From Streptomyces lucensis JCM 4490 (lineage in GTDB: Bacteria; Actinomycetota; Actinomycetes; Streptomycetales; Streptomycetaceae), in the NCBI RefSeq assembly GCF_014650035.1, contig NZ_BMUE01000005.1, positions 186,001 through 250,000 of the forward strand: a stretch of 64,000 bases of DNA, in the 5' to 3' direction. The notes under the pieces are model-generated. The model had not been told where the DNA came from, made no database searches, and saw nothing but the letters and a program-made list of their open reading frames with translations. The position numbers and the translations under genes are program-made. This document shows, piece after piece, positions 17,365 through 27,035 of the stretch; position 1 is the first letter of the stretch; every line of letters begins with the position of its first letter.

Positions 17365-17721
17365 TCAGCCGTAGACGGGTCCGGTGTACTTCTCGCCCGG
17401 CCCCTGGCCCGGCTCGTCCGGGACGAGCGAGGCCTCGCGGAACGCCAGCTGCAGCGACTTCAGCCCGTCGCGCAGCGGCGCCGCGTGGAAGGAGCTGATC
17501 TCGGTCGCGCTCGCGTCCAGCAGACCCGCGAGGCCCGTGATCAGCTTGCGGGCCTCGTCCAGGTCCTTGTACTTCTCGCCCTCCTCGCTCAGCCCGAGCT
17601 TCACGGCGGCGGCGCTCATCAGGTTGACGGCGACCGTCACGATCACCTCGACGGCGGGGACCTCGGCGATGTCCCGGGTCATCGCGTCGAAGTCGGGGGA
17701 CTCAGGAGGGGTGTCACTCAT
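17365..17721 (-). CDS. DUF1844 protein
   Basis: 118 residues. DUF1844 is recognised by PAVEVIVTVAVNLMSAAAVKLG followed by an Asp/Glu-rich DEARKLITGLAGLL; these small proteins sit beside infC in most actinobacteria. Mainly helical, no membrane signal beyond the moderately hydrophobic VIVTVAVNLM. Start ATG at 17719-17721; an upstream ATG (17730) adds three residues. Divergent from infC, with 379 bp between start codons. Function unknown. Confidence 0.85.
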   Translation of the reverse strand: MSDTPPESPDFDAMTRDIAEVPAVEVIVTVAVNLMSAAAVKLGLSEEGEKYKDLDEARKLITGLAGLLDASATEISSFHAAPLRDGLKSLQLAFREASLVPDEPGQGPGEKYTGPVYG

Positions 17722-18100
17722 GCCCCACACGATAGGCCGTCGAACCCGGCGCCCCTCAATTAGCCCTTGTCAAGCGATCCTGCTAACCTGATGGACGACC
17801 GGCCGGACATGTCGTGAGCGAAATCAGGACATCCGGCCCACAAGTGGAGGCTCCGATCTCCCACCTGACCGTCCCCCGGGACGGCGGGTCATCCGGTCAG
17901 GCGGCCACCATCGTTCCGTACGGACGATGGAGTCGCCCGAAAGCGCGCCCCGCGGTCATCGCGTCGGTGCTCCGGTAGCAATGGGAGCCCCGCCTGTGAT
18001 CGTCCGGGGCATTTTTTGTGCTTCGGCGCGGTTAGGTCTAACGAAAAGAGATTGCGCGGCTGTCCGCCAGACCGCCGTGTGGTGCTACCGAGGAGGATCC
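17722..18100 (+). promoter_or_regulatory. Promoter and structured leader of the infC-rpmI-rplT operon
   Basis: 379 bp without a gene. A possible promoter is TTAGCC (17760-17765), 18-nt spacer, TAACCT (17784-17789). The leader then holds a stem of CCTGACCG (17864-17871) with CGGTCAGG (17894-17901), a competing small stem GTCCC/GGGAC (17871-17882), a hairpin CCATCG/CGATGG (17908-17930) and a terminator-like stem before a T-tract at 17987-18017. Mutually exclusive stems ahead of an intrinsic terminator suggest transcription attenuation, as for IF3/L20 operons elsewhere. Confidence 0.55.
17987..18017 (+). terminator. Candidate attenuator in the infC leader
   Basis: GCCCCG (17987-17992) pairs with CGGGGC (18005-18010), followed by ATTTTTTG. 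A true U-run is rare in this GC-rich window, so this intrinsic terminator upstream of infC stands out. It ends 83 bp before the proposed AUC start. Confidence 0.65.
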
Positions 18101-18745
18101 ATCAGCGCCGAGCCCCGCATCAACGACCGGATTCGCGTTCCCGAGGTGCGACTTGTCGGTCCCAGTGGCGAGCAGGTGGGCATCGTCCCGCTGGCCAAGG
18201 CACTGGAGCTTGCGCAGGAGTACGACCTGGACCTGGTCGAGGTCGCGGCGAACGCCCGTCCGCCCGTGTGCAAGCTCATGGACTACGGGAAGTTCAAGTA
18301 CGAGTCGGCCATGAAGGCCCGTGAGGCGCGCAAGAACCAGGCGCACACGGTCATCAAGGAGATGAAGCTCCGGCCGAAGATCGACCCGCACGACTATGAC
18401 ACCAAGAAGGGTCACGTCGTCCGGTTCCTCAAGCAGGGCGACAAGGTCAAGATCACGATCATGTTCCGTGGTCGCGAGCAGTCCCGGCCCGAGCTGGGCT
18501 ACCGACTGCTGCAGCGTCTCGCGGAGGACGTCCAGGACCTCGGTTTCGTGGAGTCGAACCCGAAGCAGGACGGCCGGAACATGATCATGGTTCTCGGTCC
18601 GCACAAGAAGAAGACCGAGGCGATGGCCGAGGCCCGCCAGGCGCAGGAGGCCCGCAAGGCGGAAGCGAAGGCCAACCCCGGCCGCTCGCAGAACCCTGCG
18701 GAAGCCGAGGCCGAGGCACCGTCCGAGGAGCCTGCCGAGGCGTGA
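18101..18745 (+). CDS. infC: Translation initiation factor IF-3, AUC start
   Basis: 214 residues from the proposed start. The protein begins [19 protein letters not shown], the IF3 N-terminal domain, with the linker rich in Lys ([22 protein letters not shown]) and the C-terminal domain [14 protein letters not shown]. It binds the 30S subunit and proofreads start-codon choice. AGGAGG at 18091-18096 directly precedes an ATC codon at 18101, not ATG/GTG; the nearest GTG (18078) would place the ribosome site inside the gene. Non-AUG starts are conserved in infC and permit autoregulation by IF3. The C-terminal 40 residues are an Ala/Glu-rich tail typical of actinobacteria. First gene of the infC-rpmI-rplT operon. 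Confidence 0.93.
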   Translation: MSAEPRINDRIRVPEVRLVGPSGEQVGIVPLAKALELAQEYDLDLVEVAANARPPVCKLMDYGKFKYESAMKAREARKNQAHTVIKEMKLRPKIDPHDYDTKKGHVVRFLKQGDKVKITIMFRGREQSRPELGYRLLQRLAEDVQDLGFVESNPKQDGRNMIMVLGPHKKKTEAMAEARQAQEARKAEAKANPGRSQNPAEAEAEAPSEEPAEA

Positions 18746-18750
18746 TCCCG

Positions 18751-18767
18751 GGGGACACCGTGTCCCC
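18751..18767 (+). other. Hairpin between infC and rpmI
   Basis: GGGGACA (18751-18757) pairs with TGTCCCC (18761-18767) with a 3-nt loop, just after the infC stop. It has no U-tract, so it may adjust processing or readthrough between infC and rpmI rather than end transcription. Confidence 0.45.
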
Positions 18768-18857
18768 GAGGATGTAACCGATAGAAGAGCGACGCTCCAC
18801 CGTGCCCGGTTTCACGACCGGGCACCGGAGCGCCACCGACGAGGAGAGAACGGCGCT

Positions 18858-19052
18858 ATGCCGAAGAACAAGTCGCACAGCGGTGCCAGCAAGCGCTTCA
18901 AGGTCACCGGCTCCGGCAAGGTGCTCCGTGAGCGCGCCGGCAAGCGCCACCTGCTCGAGCACAAGTCGTCCCGCGTCACGCGTCGCCTCACCGGCAACGC
19001 CGAGATGGCCCCGGGCGACGCCGCGAAGATCAAGAAGCTTCTCGGCAAGTGA
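18858..19052 (+). CDS. rpmI: 50S ribosomal protein L35
   Basis: 64 residues, basic, beginning [20 protein letters not shown], the L35 signature, and ending KIKKLLGK. Normal length for the family. GGAGAG ribosome site before the ATG. It lies in the invariant order infC-rpmI-rplT; L35 sits in the large subunit. No zinc-binding cysteines are present. Confidence 0.98.
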   Translation: MPKNKSHSGASKRFKVTGSGKVLRERAGKRHLLEHKSSRVTRRLTGNAEMAPGDAAKIKKLLGK

Positions 19053-19158
19053 CGTACCCGGCGCTCTCCATCCGCTGAGCGCCGTACGCCAGGACCGGGA
19101 CCCAGTCGTTTCCGGGTCGTGTGAGTACCACCACGACCCCGCTACAAGGAGTTAACAA

Positions 19159-19542
19159 GTGGCACGCGTCAAGCGGGCAGTCAACGCCCACAAGAAGCGC
19201 CGGGCGATCCTCGAGCAGGCCTCCGGCTACCGCGGTCAGCGTTCGCGCCTGTACCGCAAGGCCAAGGAGCAGGTCACCCACTCGCTGGTCTACAACTACA
19301 ACGACCGCAAGAAGCGCAAGGGTGACTTCCGTCAGCTGTGGATCCAGCGCATCAACGCCGCTGCCCGCGCCAACGGCATGACCTACAACCGCTTCATCCA
19401 GGGTCTGAAGGCCGCGAACGTCGAGGTCGACCGCAAGATCCTGGCCGAGCTGGCCGTGAACGACGCGAACGCCTTCGCGGCGCTCGTCGAGGTCGCGCAG
19501 AAGGCGCTGCCGTCGGACGTCAACGCGCCGAAGGCCGCGTGA
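19159..19542 (+). CDS. rplT: 50S ribosomal protein L20
   Basis: 127 residues: [19 protein letters not shown], then [17 protein letters not shown] and [24 protein letters not shown], all L20 hallmarks. Its basic N-terminal arm binds 23S rRNA early in large-subunit assembly; in other bacteria L20 also represses its own operon by binding mRNA. GTG start with AGGAG close ahead. It ends the operon, followed by a strong hairpin at 19575-19605. Confidence 0.98.
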   Translation: MARVKRAVNAHKKRRAILEQASGYRGQRSRLYRKAKEQVTHSLVYNYNDRKKRKGDFRQLWIQRINAAARANGMTYNRFIQGLKAANVEVDRKILAELAVNDANAFAALVEVAQKALPSDVNAPKAA

Positions 19543-19574
19543 CGCCGCGCTGGCTCTAGGCCGACGTGACCGTA

Positions 19575-19605
19575 GGACCCGCAGGCTCTCGTGGCCTGCG
19601 GGTCC
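19575..19605 (+). terminator. Terminator after rplT
   Basis: A perfect 12-bp stem, GGACCCGCAGGC with GCCTGCGGGTCC, closes a 7-nt loop, 32 bp after the rplT stop. Only a weak T-rich tail (TGTCGTT) follows. Confidence 0.8.
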
Positions 19606-19650
19606 TGTCGTTCGGGGACACCGTCGTCCGGCCGCGGCTCCGTCGTGGTC

Positions 19651-19685
19651 GCTCGCGCGGTTCCCCGCGCCCCTCAGGGGGCGCC
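19651..19685 (-). repeat. Dispersed Streptomyces intergenic repeat, single copy
   Basis: Reverse-complement match to the element in the 6280/6429 repeats: on the minus strand it reads GCGCCCCCTGAGGGGCGCGG then GGAACCGCGCGAGC. It sits between the rplT terminator and the TrmH gene. Same palindrome-plus-tail layout as the other copies. Confidence 0.75.
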
Positions 19686-19701
19686 ACGAGTTCGCGAAAG
19701 T

Positions 19702-20571
19702 ATGAGGATGCCGTCCGTCTCCCCTGAGCTGATCTCCCCCCGGTCCGCGCGCGTCTCCGCCGCGCGGCGGCTGGCCAAGCGGAACTTCCGGAGCAAGGAC
19801 CGGCTGTTCCTCGCCGAGGGGCCGCAGGCCGTGCGGGAGGCCGCCGGGCACCGGGGCGCGGACGGCACCCCCACGCTCGTCGAGCTGTTCGCCACCACCG
19901 AGGCCGCCGAGCGGTACGCCGACATCATCGGCGAGGCCCGAGGCGCGGGCGCCCGGGTGCACCTCGCCTCCGAGGACGTCATCGCCGACATCTCCACCAC
20001 CGTCACCCCCCAGGGGCTCGTCGGGGTGTGCCGGTTCCTGGACACGCCGTTCGCGGACATCCTCGCCGCCCGGCCCCGGCTCGTCGCCGTCCTCGCCCAT
20101 GTGCGCGACCCGGGGAACGCCGGGACCGTGCTGCGGTGCGCCGACGCCGCGGGCGCCGAGGCCGTGATCCTCACCGACGCATCCGTCGACCTGTACAACC
20201 CCAAGGCGGTACGGGCCTCCGTCGGCTCGCACTTCCACCTGCCCGTCGCCGTCGGCGTCCCCGTCGAGCGGGCCGTCGAGGGGCTCAGGGACGCCGGTGT
20301 GCGCATCCTCGCCGCCGACGGCGCCGGCGACCGCGACCTGGACGAGGAACTGGACCGGGGCACCATGGGCGGGCCGACCGCCTGGGTGTTCGGAAACGAG
20401 GCCTGGGGACTGCCGGAGGAGACCCGCGCGCTCGCCGACGCCGTCGTACGCGTCCCGATCCACGGGAAGGCGGAGAGCCTGAACCTCGCCACCGCCGCCG
20501 CCGTATGTCTCTACGCGTCGGCCCGGGCGCAGCGCGCCTTTGGAGGGTGCCGCTCCGTCACCGAGAGCTAG
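19702..20571 (+). CDS. TrmH/SpoU-family rRNA or tRNA 2'-O-methyltransferase
   Basis: 289 residues. N-terminal substrate-binding part (SARVSAARRLAKRNFRSKDRLFLAEGPQAVREA) resembles L30e-like SpoU_sub_bind; the SPOUT knot shows motif 1 HVRDPGNAGTVLRCADAAG, motif 2 WVFGNEAWGLP and motif 3 IHGKAESLNLATAAAVCLY. It transfers methyl from SAM to ribose 2'-OH of RNA. ATG at 19702 is preferred, 19708 possible. Found after rplT in many actinobacteria. Which RNA is modified cannot be told from the sequence. Confidence 0.9.
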   Translation: MRMPSVSPELISPRSARVSAARRLAKRNFRSKDRLFLAEGPQAVREAAGHRGADGTPTLVELFATTEAAERYADIIGEARGAGARVHLASEDVIADISTTVTPQGLVGVCRFLDTPFADILAARPRLVAVLAHVRDPGNAGTVLRCADAAGAEAVILTDASVDLYNPKAVRASVGSHFHLPVAVGVPVERAVEGLRDAGVRILAADGAGDRDLDEELDRGTMGGPTAWVFGNEAWGLPEETRALADAVVRVPIHGKAESLNLATAAAVCLYASARAQRAFGGCRSVTES

Positions 20572-20621
20572 TAGGGTGACCAACTCGGGGCCCTGCGCCG
20601 TCTGAGAGGTGGGGTACGGGG

Positions 20622-21758
20622 ATGAGTGTGGCCGGCACGAGCACCGCGCCGGAGGGCCGGGACGCGCGGTACGCACCCGCGCTCCGGCACGCCGGGCCCG
20701 GCCTCGACCCCGACCAGCTGCCCGACGGCCTCGTCGTCGCCGACGGGCGGGGCCGCGTCGTCTGCTTCAACGCCGCCGCCGCACGCGTCACCGCCGTACC
20801 CGCCGCCGACGCCCTCGGCCGGCCCCTGGAGAAGGCGCTGCCCCTGGAGGACCTGGAAGGGCGGCGCTGGTGGCAGCTCACCGATCCCTACGGCGGGCTG
20901 GCCATCCGGTCCCGGCAGCCGGAGCGCAACCTGCTGCTGCCCGGTGGCCGGGAGGTGCTGGTCTCCGCCCGGTACGTACGCGACGAGCCCCTCGGCCCCG
21001 TGCGCAGCGTCGTCGTCTCCCTGCGGGACACCGAGGCCCGCCGCCGCACCGAACGCAGCCACGCCGAGCTGATCGCCACCGTCGCCCATGAGCTGCGCTC
21101 CCCGCTGACGTCCGTGAAGGGCTTCACCGCCACGCTCCTCGCCAAGTGGGAACGCTTCACCGACGACCAGAAGCGGCTGATGCTGGAGACCGTCGACGCC
21201 GACGCCGACCGCGTCACCCGCCTGATCGCCGAGCTGCTCGACATCTCCCGGATCGACTCCGGGCGCCTGGAGGTACGCCGCCAGCCCGTCGACATGGGGG
21301 CCGCCGTCTCCCGGCACATCCAGGCCTACGTCGCCGCGGGCCAGCGCGCCGACCGCTTCCTGCTCCGCATCGAACAGCCGCTGCCGGCCCTGTGGGCCGA
21401 CCCCGACAAGATCGACCAGGTGCTCAGCAACCTCATCGAAAATGCCGTGCGGCACGGCGAGGGAACCGTCACCATCGACATCACGCCCTCGGCGTCCCCA
21501 CGTGAGGGCGAGGACGGCGAGAACGCAGCCACGTCGGTCACCGTGAGCGACGAGGGGCCCGGCATCCCGGAGGAGTCCATGAACCGCGTCTTCACCCGCT
21601 TCTGGCGGGGCAGCAAGCGCGGCGGCACGGGCCTCGGGCTGTACATCGTCAAGGGCATCGTCGAGGCCCACGGCGGCGCCATCACGGTCGGCCGCGCCCC
21701 CGGCGGCGGCGCCGAGTTCCGATTTACGCTGCCCGTGGGCACCCCGGCGTATCTCTGA
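20622..21758 (+). CDS. Soluble PAS-domain histidine kinase
   Basis: 378 residues, no membrane helix or signal. PAS at about 30-135 (LPDGLVVADGRGRVVCFNAAAARVT, in part). HisKA with phospho-acceptor His156 (VAHELRSPLTS), and a HATPase with NLIENAVRHGEG (N box), DEGPGIPEE (G1) and GGTGLGLYIVKGIVEAHGG (G2). No response regulator is adjacent, so its partner is elsewhere. ATG at 20622. It stands between the TrmH gene and pheST, a conserved position in Streptomyces. A cytosolic PAS sensor could read redox or a ligand; the signal is unknown. Confidence 0.92.
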   Translation: MSVAGTSTAPEGRDARYAPALRHAGPGLDPDQLPDGLVVADGRGRVVCFNAAAARVTAVPAADALGRPLEKALPLEDLEGRRWWQLTDPYGGLAIRSRQPERNLLLPGGREVLVSARYVRDEPLGPVRSVVVSLRDTEARRRTERSHAELIATVAHELRSPLTSVKGFTATLLAKWERFTDDQKRLMLETVDADADRVTRLIAELLDISRIDSGRLEVRRQPVDMGAAVSRHIQAYVAAGQRADRFLLRIEQPLPALWADPDKIDQVLSNLIENAVRHGEGTVTIDITPSASPREGEDGENAATSVTVSDEGPGIPEESMNRVFTRFWRGSKRGGTGLGLYIVKGIVEAHGGAITVGRAPGGGAEFRFTLPVGTPAYL

Positions 21759-21808
21759 CGACGCCCGGGCCCGCCCGCGGGCGCATTCGCACACCCCCAC
21801 CCCGTTAG

Positions 21809-23016
<1,208 letters not shown>

Positions 23017-23017
<1 letters not shown>

Positions 23018-25530
23018 TGCGGGTCCCGCTTTCTTGGCTGCGGGAGTACGTCGACCTGCCGGCGACCGAGACCGGCCGTGACGTCCAGGCCAAGCTCATT
23101 TCCGCCGGCCTGGAGGTCGAGACCGTCGAGCAGCTCGGCGCCGACCTCAAGGGCCCGCTGGTCGTCGGCCAGGTGCTGACCATCGAGGAGCTGGAGGGCT
23201 TCAAGAAGCCGATCCGCTTCTGCACCGTCGACGTCGGGCAGGCCAACGGCACCGGCGAGCCCCAGGAGATCGTCTGCGGCGCCCGCAACTTCGCGGTCGG
23301 CGACAAGGTCGTCGTGGTCCTGCCCGGCGCCACGCTGCCCGGCGGCTTCTCCATCGCCGCCCGCAAGACCTACGGCAAGACGTCCCACGGCATGATCTGC
23401 TCCAGCGACGAGCTGGGCATGGGCGACGACGGCACCCACGGCATCATCGTGCTGCCGCCGGAGACCGAGGTCGGCAAGGACGCCGTCGAGCTGCTGGAAC
23501 TGGTCGACGAGGTCCTGGACATCGCCGTCACCGCCAACCGCGGCGACTGCCTGTCCATCCGCGGCGTCGCCCGCGAGGCCGCCATCGCCTACGGCCTGCC
23601 GCTGCGCGACCCGGCCCTGATCGACGTGCCCGCGCCGAACGCCTTCGGCTACCCCGTGAAGGTCTCCGACCCGGCCGGCTGCGACCGCTTCACCGCCCGC
23701 ACGGTCACCGGCCTGAGCCCCGAGGCGCGCTCCCCGATCTGGCTGCAGCGCCGGCTGCAGAAGGTCGGCATGCGCCCGATCTCGCTCGCCGTCGACGTCA
23801 CCAACTACGTGATGATGGAGCTGGGCCAGCCCCTGCACGCCTACGACCGGAGACTGGTCCAGGGCACGATCGGCGTGCGCCGGGCGGAGGAGGGCGAGAA
23901 GCTCGTCACCCTCGACGGCGTCGAGCGCAAGCTGCACGCCGAGGACCTCGTGATCACCGACGACCGCGGCCCGATCGGCCTCGCCGGCGTCATGGGCGGC
24001 GCCAACACCGAGATCGCCGACCACGAGGGCGAGGCCGACGCCACCACCGACGTGGTCATCGAGGCGGCCCACTTCGACGCCGTCTCGATCGCCCGCACGG
24101 CCCGCCGCCACAAGCTGCTGTCGGAGGCGTCCCGCCGCTTCGAGCGCGGCGTCGACCCGCAGGCCGCGGCGGCCGCCGCCCAGCGCACCGTGGACCTGCT
24201 CGTGCTGCTCGCGGGCGGCACGGCCGAGGCCGGCGTCACCGAGATCCTCGCGCCGTCCGCCCCGCACACGATCACCGTCCCGGCCGACCACCCGGACAAG
24301 GTCGCGGGCGTGCACTACGGCCGCGAGACGGTCGTGCGCCGCCTCCAGGAGGTCGGCTGCGACGTCTACGGGCAGGACGAGCTGGTCGTCACCGTCCCGT
24401 CGTGGCGGCCCGACCTCGCGGAGGCCAACGACCTCGCGGAGGAGGTCATCCGTCTGGAGGGCTACGAGAACCTGCCCTCCACGCTGCCCAAGCCCCCGTC
24501 GGGCCGCGGCCTGACCCACCGCCAGCGGCTGCACCGCCGGGTCGGCCGGGCGCTGGCCGGCGCCGGCTACGTCGAGGCACCGAACTACCCGTTCCTCGGC
24601 GAGCAGGTCTTCGACCAGCTCGGCCTGGCGGCGGACGACCCGGCCCGCCGTGTGGTGAAGCTGGTCAACCCGCTCAGCGACGAGGAGCCCGCGCTCCGTA
24701 CGACGCTGCTGCCCGGCCTGCTGGGCGCGCTGCGCCGCAACGACGGCCGGGGCTCGCACGACCTGGCCCTGTTCGAGACCGGGCTGGTGTTCCACCCCCG
24801 CGACGAGCGGCCCGCCGCCGCGCACCTGCCCGTCGACCGGAGGCCCACCGACGAGGAGCTCGCCGGACTGAACGCCGCGCTGCCCGACCAGCCGCGGCAC
24901 GCGGCCGTCGTCCTCGCGGGCGCGCGCGAGCAGGCCGGCTGGTGGGGCAAGGGCCGTCCGGGCGACTGGGCCGACGCCGTCGAGGCGGGACGCGCCGTCG
25001 CGCGTGAGGCCGGGGCCGAACTGATCGTCCGCAAGGGCCAGTACGGTCCGTGGCACCCCGGCCGCTGCGCCGAGCTGGTGGTCGTCGCCGACGGCACCGA
25101 GCAGGTCGTGGGCCACGCCGGCGAGCTGCACCCGCGCGTGCTGAAGGCCCTCGGGCTGCCGGAGCGCACCTGCGCGATGGAGCTGAACCTCGACGCCCTG
25201 GAGACGGCCGGTGACGGTGTCCCGCAGGCGCCGCGCATCTCCTCCTTCCCGGTCGCCACACAGGACGTCGCCCTGGTCGTCGACAAGCCGGTGCCGGCCG
25301 CCGAGGTCGAGGCCGCGCTGCGCGAGGGTGCCGGTGAACTCCTCGAGTCCATCCGGCTGTTCGACGTCTACGAGAATGCCGAGCAGCTCGGCGACGGGAG
25401 GAAGTCGCTGGCGTACGCGCTGCGGTTCCGGGCGGGCGACCGCACGCTGACCGTGGACGAGGCGTCCGCGGCCCGGGACGCGGCGGTCGCCCTCGCGGGC
25501 GAGCGGACGGGCGCGGTGCTGCGCGGCTGA
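23017..25530 (+). CDS. pheT: Phenylalanine-tRNA ligase beta subunit
   Basis: 837 residues, usual length. N-terminal tRNA-binding EMAP-like domain (about 40-150, [11 protein letters not shown] and [15 protein letters not shown]), B3/B4 editing domain (about 210-390), B5 domain, the catalytic-like core around [15 protein letters not shown] and a C-terminal FDX-ACB anticodon-binding domain (about 740-837, [22 protein letters not shown]). The B3/4 domain hydrolyses Tyr-tRNA-Phe. Starts at ATG 23017 inside the pheS stop (TGATG). The big minus-strand frame opposite is a shadow. Confidence 0.98.
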
Positions 25531-25547
25531 CCGCCACAGGCGCTGCC

Positions 25548-25588
25548 GGGCGCGGCCGGCCACGGAATGCCCGTGGCCGGCCGCGCCC
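25548..25588 (+). terminator. Terminator after pheT
   Basis: An 18-bp perfect stem, 25548-25565 with 25571-25588, closes a 5-nt loop and is followed by TTTCACG. It begins 17 bp after the pheT stop and is the longest perfect stem in the window. Confidence 0.88.
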
Positions 25589-25614
25589 TTTCACGCACAG
25601 GACCCTGCTTCGGC

Positions 25615-25626
25615 TGCATAAATGCA
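25615..25626. promoter_or_regulatory. TGCAT-AA-ATGCA palindrome, ARG-box-like
   Basis: A 5+2+5 palindrome, TGCATAAATGCA, upstream of the phosphatase gene (142 bp). It resembles one half of the ARG boxes seen upstream of argC and argH here. A single half-site makes ArgR control uncertain. Confidence 0.3.
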
Positions 25627-25767
25627 GGCCGGCCAGTGCGTTCTCACTCGTTCGGGTGGGAATCCGAGGTGATCCATCCCTTCGGGGGCCTGCCTGTCGA
25701 CAGAATCGGACCGGCCTTTCGGGGTCGGTCCGTCTGCTGTGTCAGGCCCATATGGGGGTCCATCGGC

Positions 25768-26829
25768 ATGATCCGTATCAAGGCACGGGCGCCCACCGCG
25801 CGAGGAGTGGTACTGCCCACGGTCTGGGGAGCCGTGGCGGTCGGCTACAAGATCGGCTGCCCGCTCGCCCAGCAGGAGGGGCTCGGCGCGCGCATCGTCA
25901 GCAGCGCCGTGTTCTTCGTGGTCGGCACCGGGCTGATACTGCACGTGCGCCGCGCCCTGGTGCGCGAGCTCCGGCAGGCCCGCAGGGTCGCCGGCGCCGC
26001 CCAGAGCGTTCTGCTGCGGCCCCCGCCGCCCCGGCTCGACGGACTGAACCTGGCGGCGGCCCAGCTGTCCGCCGACCGCGGCGCGAGCGTCGGCGGGGAC
26101 CTGTACGAGGCCGTCGCCACCGAGCACGGTGTCCGCGTGGTGATGGGCGACGTGCGGGGCCACGGCCTGGCCGCGCTCGGCACCGCCGCCGCCGTCCTCG
26201 GCAGCTTCCGCGAGGCCGCCCACGACGAGCCCCGGCTCACGGGAGTTCTGCGGCGGCTGGAGCGGACCCACGCCCGCCACCTGCGCGAGCGCTGCCGCGC
26301 GGGCCATCCGTCGAGCGGACGCGACCCGGGGCCGCCGGTGGCGGAGCAGTTCGTCACCGTACTGCTCCTGGAGATCACCCGGGACGGGGAGGTGCGCGCG
26401 CTCAACTGCGGCCATCCCTGGCCCTACCTGCTCAGCGGCACCCGTGTGGAGCCCCTCGCCCACGCCGATCCGCTGCCGCCCCTGGGCGTCCTCGCGCTCC
26501 CCGCCGAACTGGAGGCCGGCGTGTGCGGCCGTCTGCTCCCGGGGGAGTGCCTCGTCCTCTTCACGGACGGCGTGGAGGACGCCAGGGACGCCCGCGGCCG
26601 GTTCTTCTCCCTGCCGGCCGCGCTGCGCCGGGCCGTGCTCGACGAGCCGGTGTCGGCCCAGAAGGTGCTGCGCACGGTCTTCGCGGCCCTCCTGCGGCAC
26701 ACCGCCGGCCGGCCGGCCGACGACGTGGCGGTCCTGGTCCTGCGCAACGCGCGGGCGAGGCCCCGCACCTGCGCCGCCGCCCGGGCGCGGCCGGCCACGG
26801 AGGACCAGCAGCCGTCGGCGCACCCTTGA
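25768..26829 (+). CDS. Membrane SpoIIE/RsbU-type PP2C phosphatase
   Basis: 353 residues. Two membrane segments (about 13-31 and 43-60) are followed by a short coiled stretch and an SpoIIE PP2C domain from about 88. Metal-binding motifs are GGDLYEAV, VMGDVRGHG, LNCGHPWP and LFTDGVEDARDA; DDVAVLVLRN ends the domain. It should dephosphorylate an anti-anti-sigma protein (STAS), a route to sigma-B-type control in Streptomyces. No PAS/GAF sensor or HATPase domain is present. ATG 25768 is chosen because it precedes the first membrane segment, though the frame is open from 25567. Partner proteins are not adjacent. Confidence 0.88.
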   Translation: MIRIKARAPTARGVVLPTVWGAVAVGYKIGCPLAQQEGLGARIVSSAVFFVVGTGLILHVRRALVRELRQARRVAGAAQSVLLRPPPPRLDGLNLAAAQLSADRGASVGGDLYEAVATEHGVRVVMGDVRGHGLAALGTAAAVLGSFREAAHDEPRLTGVLRRLERTHARHLRERCRAGHPSSGRDPGPPVAEQFVTVLLLEITRDGEVRALNCGHPWPYLLSGTRVEPLAHADPLPPLGVLALPAELEAGVCGRLLPGECLVLFTDGVEDARDARGRFFSLPAALRRAVLDEPVSAQKVLRTVFAALLRHTAGRPADDVAVLVLRNARARPRTCAAARARPATEDQQPSAHP

Positions 26830-26849
26830 CCACCATGCGTGGCCTCCAA

Positions 26850-26891
26850 GGCCGGGCCGCCGCTTTTCGAGGGGGAGCCGGCGGCCCGGCC
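26850..26891 (+). terminator. Terminator after the PP2C gene
   Basis: A perfect 13-bp stem, GGCCGGGCCGCCG with CGGCGGCCCGGCC, encloses a 16-nt loop. It starts 20 bp after the phosphatase stop. Confidence 0.7.
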
Positions 26892-26967
26892 GGCCTCTTG
26901 CGAGGGATTTCAGTCAACCGGCCCGCCACTCTCCGCGACAGTGCGCGCACCCGCCGGATGCGCGCAC

Positions 26968-26988
26968 TTGGTTCACACCCCGTGTGAA
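26968..26988. promoter_or_regulatory. 9+9 bp palindromic operator before the NsdA-like regulator
   Basis: GGTTCACAC (26968-26976) and GTGTGAACC (26980-26988) form a perfect inverted repeat with a CCC spacer. A -10-like TACGCT follows at 26998-27003, and the gene starts at 27036. The arrangement fits an operator over the -35 region of an autoregulated gene; the binding protein is inferred. Confidence 0.6.
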
Positions 26989-27035
26989 CCGGCCGGCACT
27001 ACGCTGAGCCCACCAGGCGACTCGGGGGGCATCCC

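Noticed and set aside
18078..18100. GTG at 18078 as the infC start
   Set aside because: It lies 13 bp upstream of the AGGAGG site and would add residues absent from the conserved IF3 start; the AUC at 18101 fits the ribosome site.
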